From Diadema setosum (lineage: Eukaryota; Echinodermata; Echinoidea; Diadematoida; Diadematidae), in contig CM067069.1 of assembly GCA_033980235.1 (NCBI GenBank), forward strand, positions 1,918,755 through 1,982,754: a DNA stretch of 64,000 nt, written 5' to 3'. Below the pieces are notes generated by a model that ran no database searches, was not told the DNA's origin, and saw only the letters and a list, made by a program, of their open reading frames with translations. A program made the translations under genes and the position numbers. The stretch's first letter is position 1. Every line of letters starts with the position of its first letter. Of this stretch, positions 25,501 through 38,600 are shown in pieces.

Positions 25501-28500
25501 CAGTCCATCAAGAGAGACTTTGTTGCAGTTACCATGGTTGGTTGCTTGTAGGTATTCAGTTGCCTTCTCACAGCCATTAAAGTGATATGAACCCAAATTA
25601 ATCAAAACTCATCATTACACATTGCCATCATCAAACTGCTGTAAGATTCATTTTCATGCATAAATATTTGTGAAAGTGAAGATGACATATCATCTTTCTT
25701 TCTTTCTTTCTTTCTCTCTCCCCCCCCCCCCCCCCTTACTTTGTCTTACAGATTGTGATGCACAGCTTGGTGTACCCTCAGATCCTGCACATGGTAATTG
25801 TCATTATGTAATCAATGTGCTGCTAGTTTTTCCTGTTAAATTTACATGTGTTCAACAGTGCTTGTGAGCCTATATATTTTATCATATGATAGGCTGCCAT
25901 TAGACTGAACTACTGCCATGCAAAAAATTGGAAAAGAAATGACGTCACCTAAGGGGCAAATGATTGTGACAGGTATTCAGGTCTAGCTATAGAATTTTTG
26001 ATTTCAGAAACTTTGATAGGCTAAGTGTCATTATCACTGTAAATAATTTATGGGTACATTGTTTGTTCATGGTAAGTTATATCATCTGTTATTTTAGTGG
26101 CAGTTGAAGCATTGTTATTGATATCATAAACACTTTATCATTATATTTGTTGTTGTTATTATTATTATTATTAATGTTATTATCATCATTACATTTTCAC
26201 AGTATTCATTTTACCTAAGGAATGGACTAGTTTTCTGCTCAAAGTTTAATTGTGTCATAAGATACAGTGATAAACACAAGGAGAAAAAATGACCAGAAAT
26301 TAATATTATCTATTAGTGGAAAATCGAGCAAAGAAAGTGGAATCCCATTTTCTTTGCTCAATTTTCCACTAATAAGATACAGTGATGATACATGTAGTGT
26401 TCTGGATTTTGTTATATTGTCTTCTTTTTAGTACCCGAAGATGTAAGGGATAAGGGAAGATGTTGTGTGCAAAATTCAGATTGTAAGGCCAGTTTTTGTG
26501 GTAGTTTTTGTCGTGTGTTTTTAGGATAGTGTCCCTATTTAAAAACTTTCACTTTTGAACATCCCAGAGGAGCGAATGTGTCCAGTGGATGACATACAGA
26601 CCATGGCCAACTTCGACATGGAGCAGGTAATAATGTATTTCTTTTCTTCTGTTGTAATATTGTAAAACCAGAAATTTTAGCATGCATATAACTTTCCTGA
26701 ATTGTGCGAGGAGTCAAGATTTGTAAAAGTAACATGCCTGTAACAGTTTGTTTTTGTTTTTTTGTCGACCCATTGCATTAAATGCCAGTACAATGTAGTA
26801 ACACTGATGATTGGCCATTTGCAAAAATTTCATGCCGCAAAAAAGGCCGTCCGCTCCAATTTGCAAGAGTATCATGGCTCAAATGCTTCTGGTGTTACAG
26901 TTCATCATAAATTTTGTTTGCCATTATATCATGTTAATTGGAATGAATGAGACAATGCCACTAGTTGTTGAATTTGATTTTATTGAGAATTGCAGCAACA
27001 GACTGACACTTACAAGTACCTGGTAGTTTTCCATTTTGAAAAGTGAAACACACAAGCAATTTCTCCTCTTGGAGAAGGTATAAATGGTTGTTACGTTGCT
27101 TGAAGCAATTGTTTTGGCACTTTATCCATTGTGTAAATGTCAGTTGACTTGTGAAATTAGCAAAAACAGAACCACTTGTATCTACAATAGTATACCACCT
27201 ATGCATATATAATATTATACATGATATATAATACCCCCACAATGTAAACAGACAACTTGTGTCAGTCAGTTGAGAACGAGTAGGTGAACTCCCCCCTTGA
27301 GCATCCCAGGTTTTTGTTGCCCTAACTGCTGTCCCGAGCAAAGTACAGTTTGATATAAAAGTGCACATAAGCAGTACAAAGTGTGTCCACTTTATTGACA
27401 TCACATGTGTGCACTGCATCATTGAGTTAGATACGGCTATATGTGTATGTGATCCTTGTTCTGTCTGCTGTGAACATGCTATACACTGTACTGTCAATTT
27501 GCTTGAATTGTTAGCAGCATATGTCATTTTTCTATCCATATGAAACACACTCACACACAGACAGAGAAAGGGTAACAGTGTGTCATGTTTGGTAACCAAT
27601 GTACTATCAACACCACATCTTTTTATTCTTCCTTTGTTTGTTACATCATGTCATGTTGCCCTATTTCTGATAGATATTTTCATTTTCTTCTCTTTTTTTA
27701 AAATCTACATACTGAACTCTATTTTGCCTTTAGTGCATGTTGAGAAACAAGTGTGTGATGAATGTTAAAGACTACATTTTCGAATTTGTTTTAGCTTTTA
27801 GTCATAATTGTGTGAAAGAAGACATGATATCAGACAAGTCCCATTAAGGTTGAAGAAGTAAATTTTCTGTCAGACTGGAACATTCCTGTGATTGTCATAT
27901 GATTATTTTTTTTTTTAAGTTGAAAAACAAAAAACAAAATGGCACAATTCCCACTTACCCATAATTATGTTGCAATAATCAGTGAATTTATGCATAGCCA
28001 ATTCTAAAAGAAATATTTCAAGTGTAACAGTTGATTTGAGGATAAAATTATAAAATGGCACATCTACTGTTCCACATATTTTTCATAAAAGAATTAGACC
28101 AGGGCTCCAAGTTGACATAGATAGTTGCCACCGAATTGCCATCTTATTTCTGATGTTGGGATATAATCGCTTGGTAATTGAATTGAATTGAATTGAATCA
28201 ATTTTAATGTTATATTGTCCACAAGTACAAACCTGGAAATGTGCCTTCCACCAACATTACATACAAGAGATATACACAGATGACAAATAGTTCAAAGCTA
28301 GAACAGCATATCTACCATTTTACCTGACAAGTACCATTTAGAGTACAGGTTACCTATTGAGAGACATTTTGAATTTAGAGTACTGAGTGACATCAAAATT
28401 TTACATGCTCTGATTTTTTTTTATACCATGTTCCTCTCCTCTCCTTCTCTCTCTGATATCTATATATATTTGTATATTAATGTGTATATGTGGGCTTTAT

Positions 28501-29588
28501 GTGTCAATAAACATACGTTTTTCATTCATGCAGTACACAGGAACATGGTATGTGATAGCCCACATGCAGGAGAGAATGTATCCCTATCACCGCATCTCAC
28601 AGTACACAGTCAACGAGGGCAGCCTCGACATGGTGACACATCGTGTCTCGAGGTGGGTACCAATGCTTTGAGACCACCAAAGTGGCATCCTCATGGATGA
28701 TTCGTTACCATAGCGACATGTTTCAAACAGCTGGACTCAGTTATGGGGGTCATACGTGCTGTAGTTGTTGAAATGACAGGGGGAGAGTGTGGCCCTTTTC
28801 AGTTGATGTCTGTCGCCATAGTTACCAGTGATACAAAGATGTGAAATGTCACAGATTGGAAGCAGTATCCGTGCCAGTGGTGACAGATGTTGAATCCTCA
28901 GAAAGCATGGAGATTTGGACAAGAATTCCATGTTGGCACTAGAACACTTCCAAAATTTTCTTTACTGTTACAGTCCAGCTTATTTTTTCACTCTTTCTTT
29001 GTTTGAGGTAAGGAGTAAGGGGGGGGGGGGGGGAGACACTGTCGCAACAGATAAATCCTATTTAAACAATGACTTAAATTGTAGATATGAGACCAAGGTC
29101 ATAAATTTTGAACTTCACTATGTTTACCTCCAGTCACACAGCAGCCATAAAGGCATCTCATTGTGTCTGTTAAATATCCATTTTTCCATGGTGCAATTTA
29201 TGTAATAAGGGCCTCATAAGTCTTTGTATGGCCAAATTGATGTTGAAAATAAAAAAGATGGTTTTAAACATGAAAGAAGAAAAAAGCAATCTAGTATTTA
29301 GTTCTGTCCTTGTAAGTGCGTAAAGAATTGTAAGTTAGCATTAGAAGATGTGAATATATAATTTCTCTCTCACAACCAGCAGACTTTTAGATTTAGTCAT
29401 GTAGGAGCAATGAGGAACAGAATCTGAAATGTGTGCTTAGATGTCAGTCAACAGTATTTCCCCCAATATAAAATTCAATTTTGTGTGATGATAGAGACCC
29501 TGCTGCCCTGCTGTTGTGGGCTTCATCTACCTCATTTCTTGTCCTGTGTGTCTCCAAGATTCATGGTTTGCCATAGCTTTGTATTTCT

Positions 29589-29624
<36 letters not shown>

Positions 29625-32600
29625 TTTTTTTTTTTTTTTTGGGGGGGGGGGGCTTTTTTGGTAGAAATTCAGCAGTTCAGTGTTGTGTTTTTGTGTTGTT
29701 GTGTTGAGCCTTTTGAAAATTTTCACAAATGCTTTCTGCACTCTGCATCTCTCATCCCCTGGGATTTGACGTAGTCCCAACGAATGTGATTCCGCCTGGA
29801 AGTTCCATGGTGTAGCCTACATTCCAGAGGAGAGTGACACTGACTCCAAGATGGTTCTCAAGCCCTTTGGAATGCCAGTCTACGGGGGTGAGTGACACAG
29901 ACCTTCCTGCAATGTGTTTTTTCCTCTCTCTCTCCATCCTTCTTCTTTCACGTCTGAGGGGAGAAAGGTGATTTTATTTTTAGCAGGGTGAAAAAGTCAT
30001 GTGCGTGCACATTCAATCTTGCGTTACTCAGAAAAATGACAAAATAAAGTTTTTTGTTAACGGTATGTATTTTCAGTGTCATATTTTGCTGCATTTGACT
30101 CCAGCAACAAAGGCAGAAATATATGTGAGACATCACCGAAACACCGTGATAAGTCACAAAAAAATGGAGAAGAAAAATGCAGGATAAAGTGATCTGGATA
30201 AGATAAATGAAATCAGAGAAGTAAGACCGAAAAATTTGTCACTTGCAACAAACAATTTCTGCTTCTTCTTTGTCTGGTTAAGTCTGCCTCCTTCAATAAT
30301 CTGAAGATTCTTGCAGACTGTGTTATTTACATTATAATCAGTTTATTTACAGATATTTATGAGCACATAACAACTATGGTTCAAGTTTCAATGTCTGAAA
30401 ATGTTAAAAAGTCAAAACTCATGACATTTATGATGCATGTTATCATAGTGTCTTCATGTGACATAATGTGTATGAATGCTTTCTCTCTTCAAACTTCTTT
30501 CACTTCAAAGCTTATTTTTTTCACAGTTGTGCTTGTCTGTTCGCTGGCTTCCTCTTAAAAATATGAGTACTTAAAGGCATACTTTAGCATTTGATGAAAC
30601 AAAAACCCATTGTTAGTGCTGTAAAATGGTCTAAAATGTGAGTTAGGATAGAAACAACCACTGTAAAAATTTGAATCCGTATAATTGATATTAAGTTTTG
30701 TTAAATATACAAAATGTGAACAATGATTGTAATAAGAATGTTTCCAGACTAAACCGTATACAGTAGTATGGTTTAGCGAGAAAAATACTGATGTCTCTGT
30801 ATATTCTAGGTTTTACTGTGAAATTTTATATGGTAGGATGTTTTGTTATACAACACACACCTACAGATGTGATATCTTGAATATTTTTTAAATCGTTGCT
30901 CCCAAAGGTAAACAGGACCTTTAAGAAACAAACTAAAAAAAAAAAAATCCATATTTTGCGAGGTCTGCCAACCCCATGCTTCATGTTATCCCTCCTTCCC
31001 ACAGAGGACTACTGGATAATCTACACCGATTACACCGATCACTCGCTGGTGTACAGCTGTGTAGAGCGTGACTCCAGGGGGGCGTGTCGGGATGGGTCAG
31101 CCCACGCATGGCTGATGAGTCGGAGCCCCACGCTGTCGGTGGAGGCGCGGACTCACATGGAAGGACTCTTGGAGGAGATGTGTGTGGATACCAGGCATCT
31201 GATGGACACACCCCTTGGTAGGCAGGACAGTAACTGACGGACAGTTCGCCTTTGTGCAGAACTAATGCCTGTATACCTTTAATGCTCACAATGTCAATAC
31301 TACTGCTGTCATGCCTTAGTCCCAAACTTACTCTGTTTAGACAGTATACTGTACGAGCTGAAATTTTCGCGTACAGATATTTTTGCGAATTGCACATTTT
31401 CACGTGTTGTTAATTTCGCGGTTGCGAGGTTTAACTGTACTTATCTATTCGCATGTTGTTATTTTCGCGGTTCAAAGGCGATTCGCGAAATTCGCGAAAA
31501 TAAAACCATTGCGAAAATTTCAGCTCGTACAGTACATCGTGTATATGTTTGGTAAAATACAGTGGTCTGTGAAAAAGTTTGAAATGTGCATACTCAATTC
31601 AGTTTAAAAACAGTCTGAATGTCACACACACAAACACACACAAAAATCTTGGATAGTATTACAGAGGCAACATTTTCATGCTTTCATGCTTTTATCTTAC
31701 TTGATAGTTTGTCTTTTGATGTCATGCAAACACACCTAAAAATAGTACAAACCAATAATATCCATGTGTATGAAGGAATTACTCTGTATGTCTACAGTGA
31801 TGGGGTGAAAGATAGCACCCATGACAGACGTGTTAGATATAGTAAATAAAGTTGAACAGAAAACAAAAGAAGCAATCAAAAGAGATCTTTTCCAAAAAGA
31901 AAAATTTCTGATCACAGAACATAATGACAGCTTTTAAGCACCTTTGATATTTGCTACCAAAATCATAATTCTCTTGTTACTGTACTAAAAATTTGTGTTT
32001 TATGCACATCTTTAAGACAATGAATTGATGCTCTGCAAAATGTGATAGCAATGTAATAGTGTAGTATAGCAATTCAAAGGAAAATTTTCTGCTTAAGGCT
32101 ACTGTAGTTTACTCTTTTCTGCTTCATTTTCCACCTTGTTGATTAAGCTAATTGTTCATTGATTTATTACTTACAATTTACAGAGTGCGATGAAATGCTT
32201 GAGTCAGCAGCCCTTACAGATGAAGGTGAGATACGCCATATTATTCTCATGGTCTTTACAGCCACAATTTCATTACAATGTATATACAGTCACAGTGGTA
32301 ATAGATAAAAGATACTATTTGTTGTGTCAGCCTAGCTCGTTGGGACCTCTAAGTTTGTGGGGAGTGAGTACTGTACTTTAATAGCAATGATGTTAGGGGT
32401 GCACTTGTAGGAAAAGAGGAAAGTTTGTTAATATGCATTTCCAGTATTAAAGAGCATACCAATCGAAAGAAAAAAAAACTAGAAATTTTGTTAGCACATA
32501 ATTGTGCTCTACAATGTCTGTATGACCCAGTCAAATGCTGGTCAGATATTTTGTATCAGAGATGAAGATGATGTGATATATTGGAACTTTTTGTTATGTT

Positions 32601-35600
32601 CTCTCATGAGCAGAACATTCTGGGATATTCTCCATGGGGGGGGGGGACACTTTTGTTGTAAAAACAAGTGGCAAAAGAAATTTTATGATGAAATGATTAG
32701 CAAAATAAATCATTAACATCAGCGTTTGAATATGCCTGTTACGGGGGGGGGGGGGGGGGTTGATTGCAGCTGCAAACCCCCCCCCCCCAAAAAAAAAAAA
32801 ACACACAAAACAAAAAAAAAAACACACAAAACAAAATAAAAAACAAGTGGAAAAAATTGGAAAAAGATTAAAACACCCATGAGATTCTTCCTGTCTAAGG
32901 GGGGGGGGGGGGGTTGATTGCAGCTGCAACCCCCCCCCCCCCAAAAAAAAAAAACACACACAAAACAAAACAAAAAACAAGTGGAAAAGATTGGAAAAAG
33001 ATTAAAACACCCATGAGATTCTTCCTGTCTAAGGGGGGGGGGGGGGGTCCATGTAGTAATGTGTTTCATGTAGCATGCTATGCTATGTTGACTTAGCCCT
33101 AAAACGACAGTTTTCGTTTGTTTGGCTTTATTACTGTCTTTCTGGGCACGTTTTTATGCCTCCGCCAACGAAGTGGCCGGAGGCATTATGTTTTCGGGTC
33201 GTCCGTCCGTCCGTACGTCCGTCCCGTTTTGTTTTTGTCGATATCTCAAGAACCGTGAGGTGGTTTTGCATCAAACTTGGTGTGAGGGTATATCCTGGGG
33301 GATAATACTTTGTTTGGATTTTAGGGTCACGGGGTCAAAGGTCAAAGGTCACAGGTTATTTTGTGAAAAAAAGGTTGAAATTTCATGTTTTTCTCCATAT
33401 CTCGCAAATGGTTCAAGGTATCTTCATGGAACTTACTATATATGCATGTACCGATAGGCAGTGATTATCTAGGGAAGTTGGGGGTCATGGTATAAAGGTC
33501 AAGGGGTCAAAGGTCAAGGTCAACTCCTCAAAATATCACTGCTTTCCTTATATTTATGCAATGCCTGAAGGATGTTTTTAACTTGATGTATGCATGTATA
33601 ACCCAATATATATTCTGTGGGAAGTTTCTTGCCAAAAGGTCAAAGGTCAAAAGGTCAAAGGTCAAGTGAAAGTGCTAAATTGCACTTCTTCCTCCATATC
33701 TCAAAAGTAACTCAAGGTATTATCATGAAACTTACATATTTATGCATGTTCTACCTAACAGTGATTCTCTTTGGAACTGTGAGGCCAAAGGTCAAAGGCC
33801 AGGTTTAGATAATACTATTTTACCATTTGATACTGAAATTATACTTTTTCTCAATACCTTGAAAATTACTCAATGCATAAACTTATAAAAGGGTCAAAAG
33901 TCAAGTAAAAATCATCAGTTCCCCCAAATACCTGCACTCTGACGTTTTAATCATTCATCCAATTAAACCTATTTCTAGGAAAGTGAACATTCAGCACATT
34001 TGTGGCAAACCTGTCATTTTAATATTTTGCCAATTGTGTGAAACTTTCATCACACATTGTCAAGACATTGTACTATAGACCTATTAGGAGAACCATGCAT
34101 TATGGCGGAGGCATACACCAGTCGCCGTAGCGACATTTCTAGTTCTATTTACAACTACAATGTGTTGTGAGTCACACGAAAGTGACATTTCAGTACTAAG
34201 TTTTGTACAGGAATGGTCATCAGAGAGTAGTAAGAAAGTAAATTTCAAAGTCACTTGCCATAATTCAATTCTATGCTTCAATCAGCATCACTTAACCAAT
34301 TGAAGACTAGTCCTGAGCATACTCAGGCAAGTGTCTATGGGAAATGGGTGTTATAGCAAAATGAGCTTGTCCTGGTTCCTGTCCTCAACAGGTTAAAATC
34401 ATCTGACAGAACTTATTTGTTTTTACCAGGCGACCTGCCTAGGATATTACAACAGGTGCATCTTTCAACAAATGATGTGAAAAAACAGCAACAACAATTT
34501 CCTATCAAAGATTGTAGTCGTTATTTTTGTTTTCTTGCTGATCTCTTGTTTCTTTGCAGACACTGCCAATGAATGTGCCATTCAAAGCCTCCCCACAATG
34601 CAAACATTTGACAAGCAGAAGGTATGCTCTCTCTATATCCTTTGTGTGTCATTGGTTGTCATTGTGTATGTGTGTGTTTGTGTTTCTCTCTATCTCTTGT
34701 CTGTCTGTCTGTTTTTTGTTTCTCTCTTCCCCGTTTCATCCAAAGCTTCTCTCACTAGCTCTACTCTAATTCTGTGCATCACACTCACTATCTGTTTCTT
34801 TGTACAATACAACGTATCTATCACTACTGTAAGAGTGGATATTTTTGCGCAAATAATTCTTTGTGCTCGGCTGTGTAAGATGAGTTTCCTGTGTTTTTAG
34901 TTCCGCGGAAACAAGACATCATGTACTGGAACATATGGCATGCAAAACTATTGGCATGCTTTTATTTTTGCGCTAGTTTCTGGTTGCGTGAAATGCATGA
35001 AAATTTCAGCACCGTGAAAATTTCCGCTTTTACAGTATTTCATTCTCCCATAGATATTCTTTTTTTCTGTAAGCCTAAGTATATCTATCTCCCTTGCTGT
35101 CTATATCTTTATCTCATTCTTCTTCTTCCTGTACTGTGCAGAACCTCCTGAGAGTATATACTCGCACACTTGGTGGGCTCTTACACATGACAGACATGAG
35201 ATTCCAGGCATAAAAGTGCACAAAAATATGTACATGTATATGTTTCTATAAAAAAAAAGATGAACAAGTTAAATCATTCTGTTTTGCCCTGGGTGGTTAG
35301 TTGAAGGCGACATCTTTGATCTTTGATTTAAAGATGTCAAGTGATGTCAAGTTCACTACATCTTGAGACTGGTGGTTCCACAGGCAGATGGTGTCTGGGA
35401 AAAACACCTCACACATCTTTTTCCTCCCCTTTATACATCTATCTCTTTTTCTCATACTGCTATCTTGCTGCCTGTAATACCTGTAATATATGACACTGAG
35501 ATGTGAGTTCCCTCTCTCTTTGTTCTGCTCTACATGTATTATTCATCAGATATCTCATTTCCATCCTCTCCAGTGGAACATATTTTGTATTCTATCTAGG

Positions 35601-38600
35601 ACTCTGTTTCTGTGTCACAACTGATGTCCTCTTTTTGTTTTTGTTTTTTGCTTGTGTGTGCATGGTTAGTGTATGTGTGTAATTGCAGATCTGATATGTT
35701 GACACATATACTGTTTTTTCTATTATCTGTATTGATTCTATTCCACATAAATAACAAACACATTTGACTTAAATAAGAATTCTAACATAGATTATATCCA
35801 AATCAGCAAAGTTTGTGATCATAAACTGCAAAACAAAATGTATCTTGAGAGTATATTAAATACTCTTTCAAACTAAAAAGAATAAAAAGGGACTAATTTC
35901 ACTACCTTATGGTTTGGTTTAAAGGGGATGGCTATTAACTGATCAGTGGGAATTAGTGGGAATGCTGGGGGATGATTGTTCCAATTCTTGTGGGATTCAT
36001 TTAAAAGTACATTATATATCTATTGTTGTGTGAAAATTATTTGCTTCAGAATGGTCTCGTATTCAAGTAATGTGCAGTTTAATGTTTCCAGGCTAGTACA
36101 GTGACAGTGCCTGTACAGTGACGGGGCATTAAACTGCACATTACTTGAACATGAGACCGTTCTGAAGCAAATAATTTTCACACAACAATAGATATATAAT
36201 GTGTTCTTGAATAAATCCCACAAGAATTGGAACAATCATCCCTCAGCATTTCCACTGACTCCCACTGATCAGTTACTAGCCATCCCCTTTAAGAACATCA
36301 AATGAGTCAAATAAGTCTGCTTCATGGACATAAAATACACAAACAAATACAACCAACATTTATCAAACTTTCAAAAGAGGAAGAACAAAGATGGAAAGAT
36401 CGAGAGAAGGGGAAGGAGATAAGGAATAACAAAAGGAGAAAGAAGAAAACAAATGAAGCAATAAAGTAAATATGATATGACTTTATCTGAACCAATGGAA
36501 ACTATTTGTTTGCTATGCAGACAAATATAATCCATCATATCTTTTAAGGGAAATATCTCAAAATCATTTTTGATACTCAACTGCACACAATACTATAACT
36601 CTGCCACGTGTATGCATGTGAAGGGTGTTGACATCAGAAGCATGTCAATGGAAATGTGCCCAAGACTTGTCTAAACACTGGAATAATGCACGGCCCTGAG
36701 AATTTGATCAAACTGCACTTTGCTCGGAAACATTGAGCAAGATAACTTGTTAACGAGCTGAGCGTAGAGCTGGGAGAGGAGTGTGTCGGGGTGAGGGAGG
36801 GTTGAGGGGGATGATTGGATGGGTGGGGGTGCTGCGTGTCACCGTGTCCTTGGTGCAAGACAAACATTTGTCTTCTCCAAGGCTATGTTTAATCATTCAG
36901 CGTGTGGGATTTACTGGACCAGTCTGTATCCCAGGGTCCCATGTTTTCACGTCAGTTTACTTCTGTTTCCTGTTCACATCACATATCACAGCTTGGCCCA
37001 GATATCCCCTGGACGGTACTTGCACTTTAATTCCATTTCATTTCTTGTTTTTGTTGAGTTTTTGTTTGTTTGTTGTCTTTGCTACTGTTGCTGTTTGTTG
37101 CTGCTGCTGTTTTCCATGTCAAATATCAACATACCACAGTACACAATTTAAGTGGTTTTATAGTGCTTTCCTGGCCATGCCAGGTTGACATTCATTTCAG
37201 TTCACTGGAGGTAAGAGAATCTTTGTTTGTCGGTTTTTCAAAAAGAGAAACCAAGCACAGCCTAAAATTAAAAAAAAGGAAAAAATTATGTGTACTTCAT
37301 TTGGAAACATCACTTAACAATTTGTGAAAACACACTCTCAGATAGATCTTATCTAAATACAACAAACTATGAAAGTCTGACTTATGCAAGACTTGAGAAA
37401 AAAGGGATAAAGACAACAAGGGGTGTTAAAATTGTTTTTAGCAAAAGATATCATCCTACCACTAATACAGCATTTCGGCAAACCACCAGAAGAATTCATT
37501 TTATGATATGTATGATAAATGAAATCAAAATGTGTCAAAGTGAATAATGTAGACTTTAATAAGAAACGCAGGTCTGACAAAAGGCTTCCACTTTCATCAT
37601 CAAATTTTCACCATGGTAGAGAAAAAACAACAACAACAAAAACTTGCCTCCTACTCACACCGGAAGTATATTCTAGATAGTACATGCTACTGACTACCAC
37701 TTGTAGTCATGTTGTCCATGTGGTTGAATCATTAGGAGATAAGCTCACCTTTGTTAAAGTGAAAGCCCACTCCATGGTTATGTTGACTATGACCTACAGA
37801 GAAAAATCAAACATATGAAATGGTGGAGGTTTTATATGGGTCAGACGTATTCAAGAAAATCATGGATTTGTGTAATTTCTCTCATTTTTCCCCCCAGCAG
37901 CTATATGAGTCACATCACTTTGATATGCAAGTAAGATGGCATGACATTGTCACAGCTTCACAGGTCTACCATTATCTGAGAAACAAAATTTCACAGATAT
38001 TCTATTCAGATACAAAGTCAAGAAAGAGAAATTGCATTTCTTTCCACATGAGTTTTTTTTTTTTTGTCTATCAAATAAAGGTAAGTGGAAGGTGGAATGG
38101 TTGTTACATACACCTCTTTGAAGTGAGAAAGGTGAGGGTACTTTTGAACAGTGTTTTCCTGTGTCAAATTCAATGGCAGAATCATATTAACCTGACTTTT
38201 CAGTTCTTACCAGAGCTTTTCTCAGGTGAAAAGTTTTTAGCAACAGGTGTCACGATTAGTAACATGTAGTGCATGACTTTGGCACTCCTCTGAAAATCTT
38301 TTTCGCTGAATGCTATTTTCAGTTTGCTGGGAGGTGGTACATCACCTCACATCTCCCCAACAGTGACAGCGATCCTTACCAACGCTTCACTGACCTCACC
38401 CTGGAGGAGGATGGCTCCATCACCATGGCAACGCAATCAGTCGTTAACGGCGGGTGAGAAGCATCATAATCTCCCCATAGCCCCATTAACCTGGATGTGA
38501 AGTATTGTTACCTGAACTTTAGTAAAGTATCCAAAAATCTAGTTTTCCAAATTACCAACTTCTTCGCTATGAATGCTTCATAAGTGAACTAATTTTCTCT

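Larger units (their letters stand above)
17932..25751. other. Intron 4 (7.8 kb)
   Basis: Separates the TDY exon from the closing microexon of lipocalin 1. Holds several microsatellites, two SINE-like repeats and the 3 kb inverted repeat. No extra lipocalin exon found. Confidence 0.8.
32226..34559. other. Intron 10
   Basis: Holds a two-copy G/C-run duplication, a 1 kb TE and a short MITE-like hairpin, listed separately. Confidence 0.75.
34622..38322. other. Intron 11
   Basis: Contains a TACTGTA MITE, a LINE remnant and a TTAA foldback. The stretch 36700-37900 shows only GT-rich and AT-rich sequence. Confidence 0.7.

Noticed and set aside
33600..33800. Regular GGTCAAAGGTCAA repeats as a nuclear-receptor element array or CRISPR-like array
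   Set aside because: AGGTCA-like words are part of the internal sequence of the 33155-34115 element; irregular spacing and no spacers.
37820..38269. 149-codon plus-strand frame just before exon 12
   Set aside because: Runs through T-rich intron sequence, contains no cysteine pattern, and exon 12 has a clear acceptor of its own.
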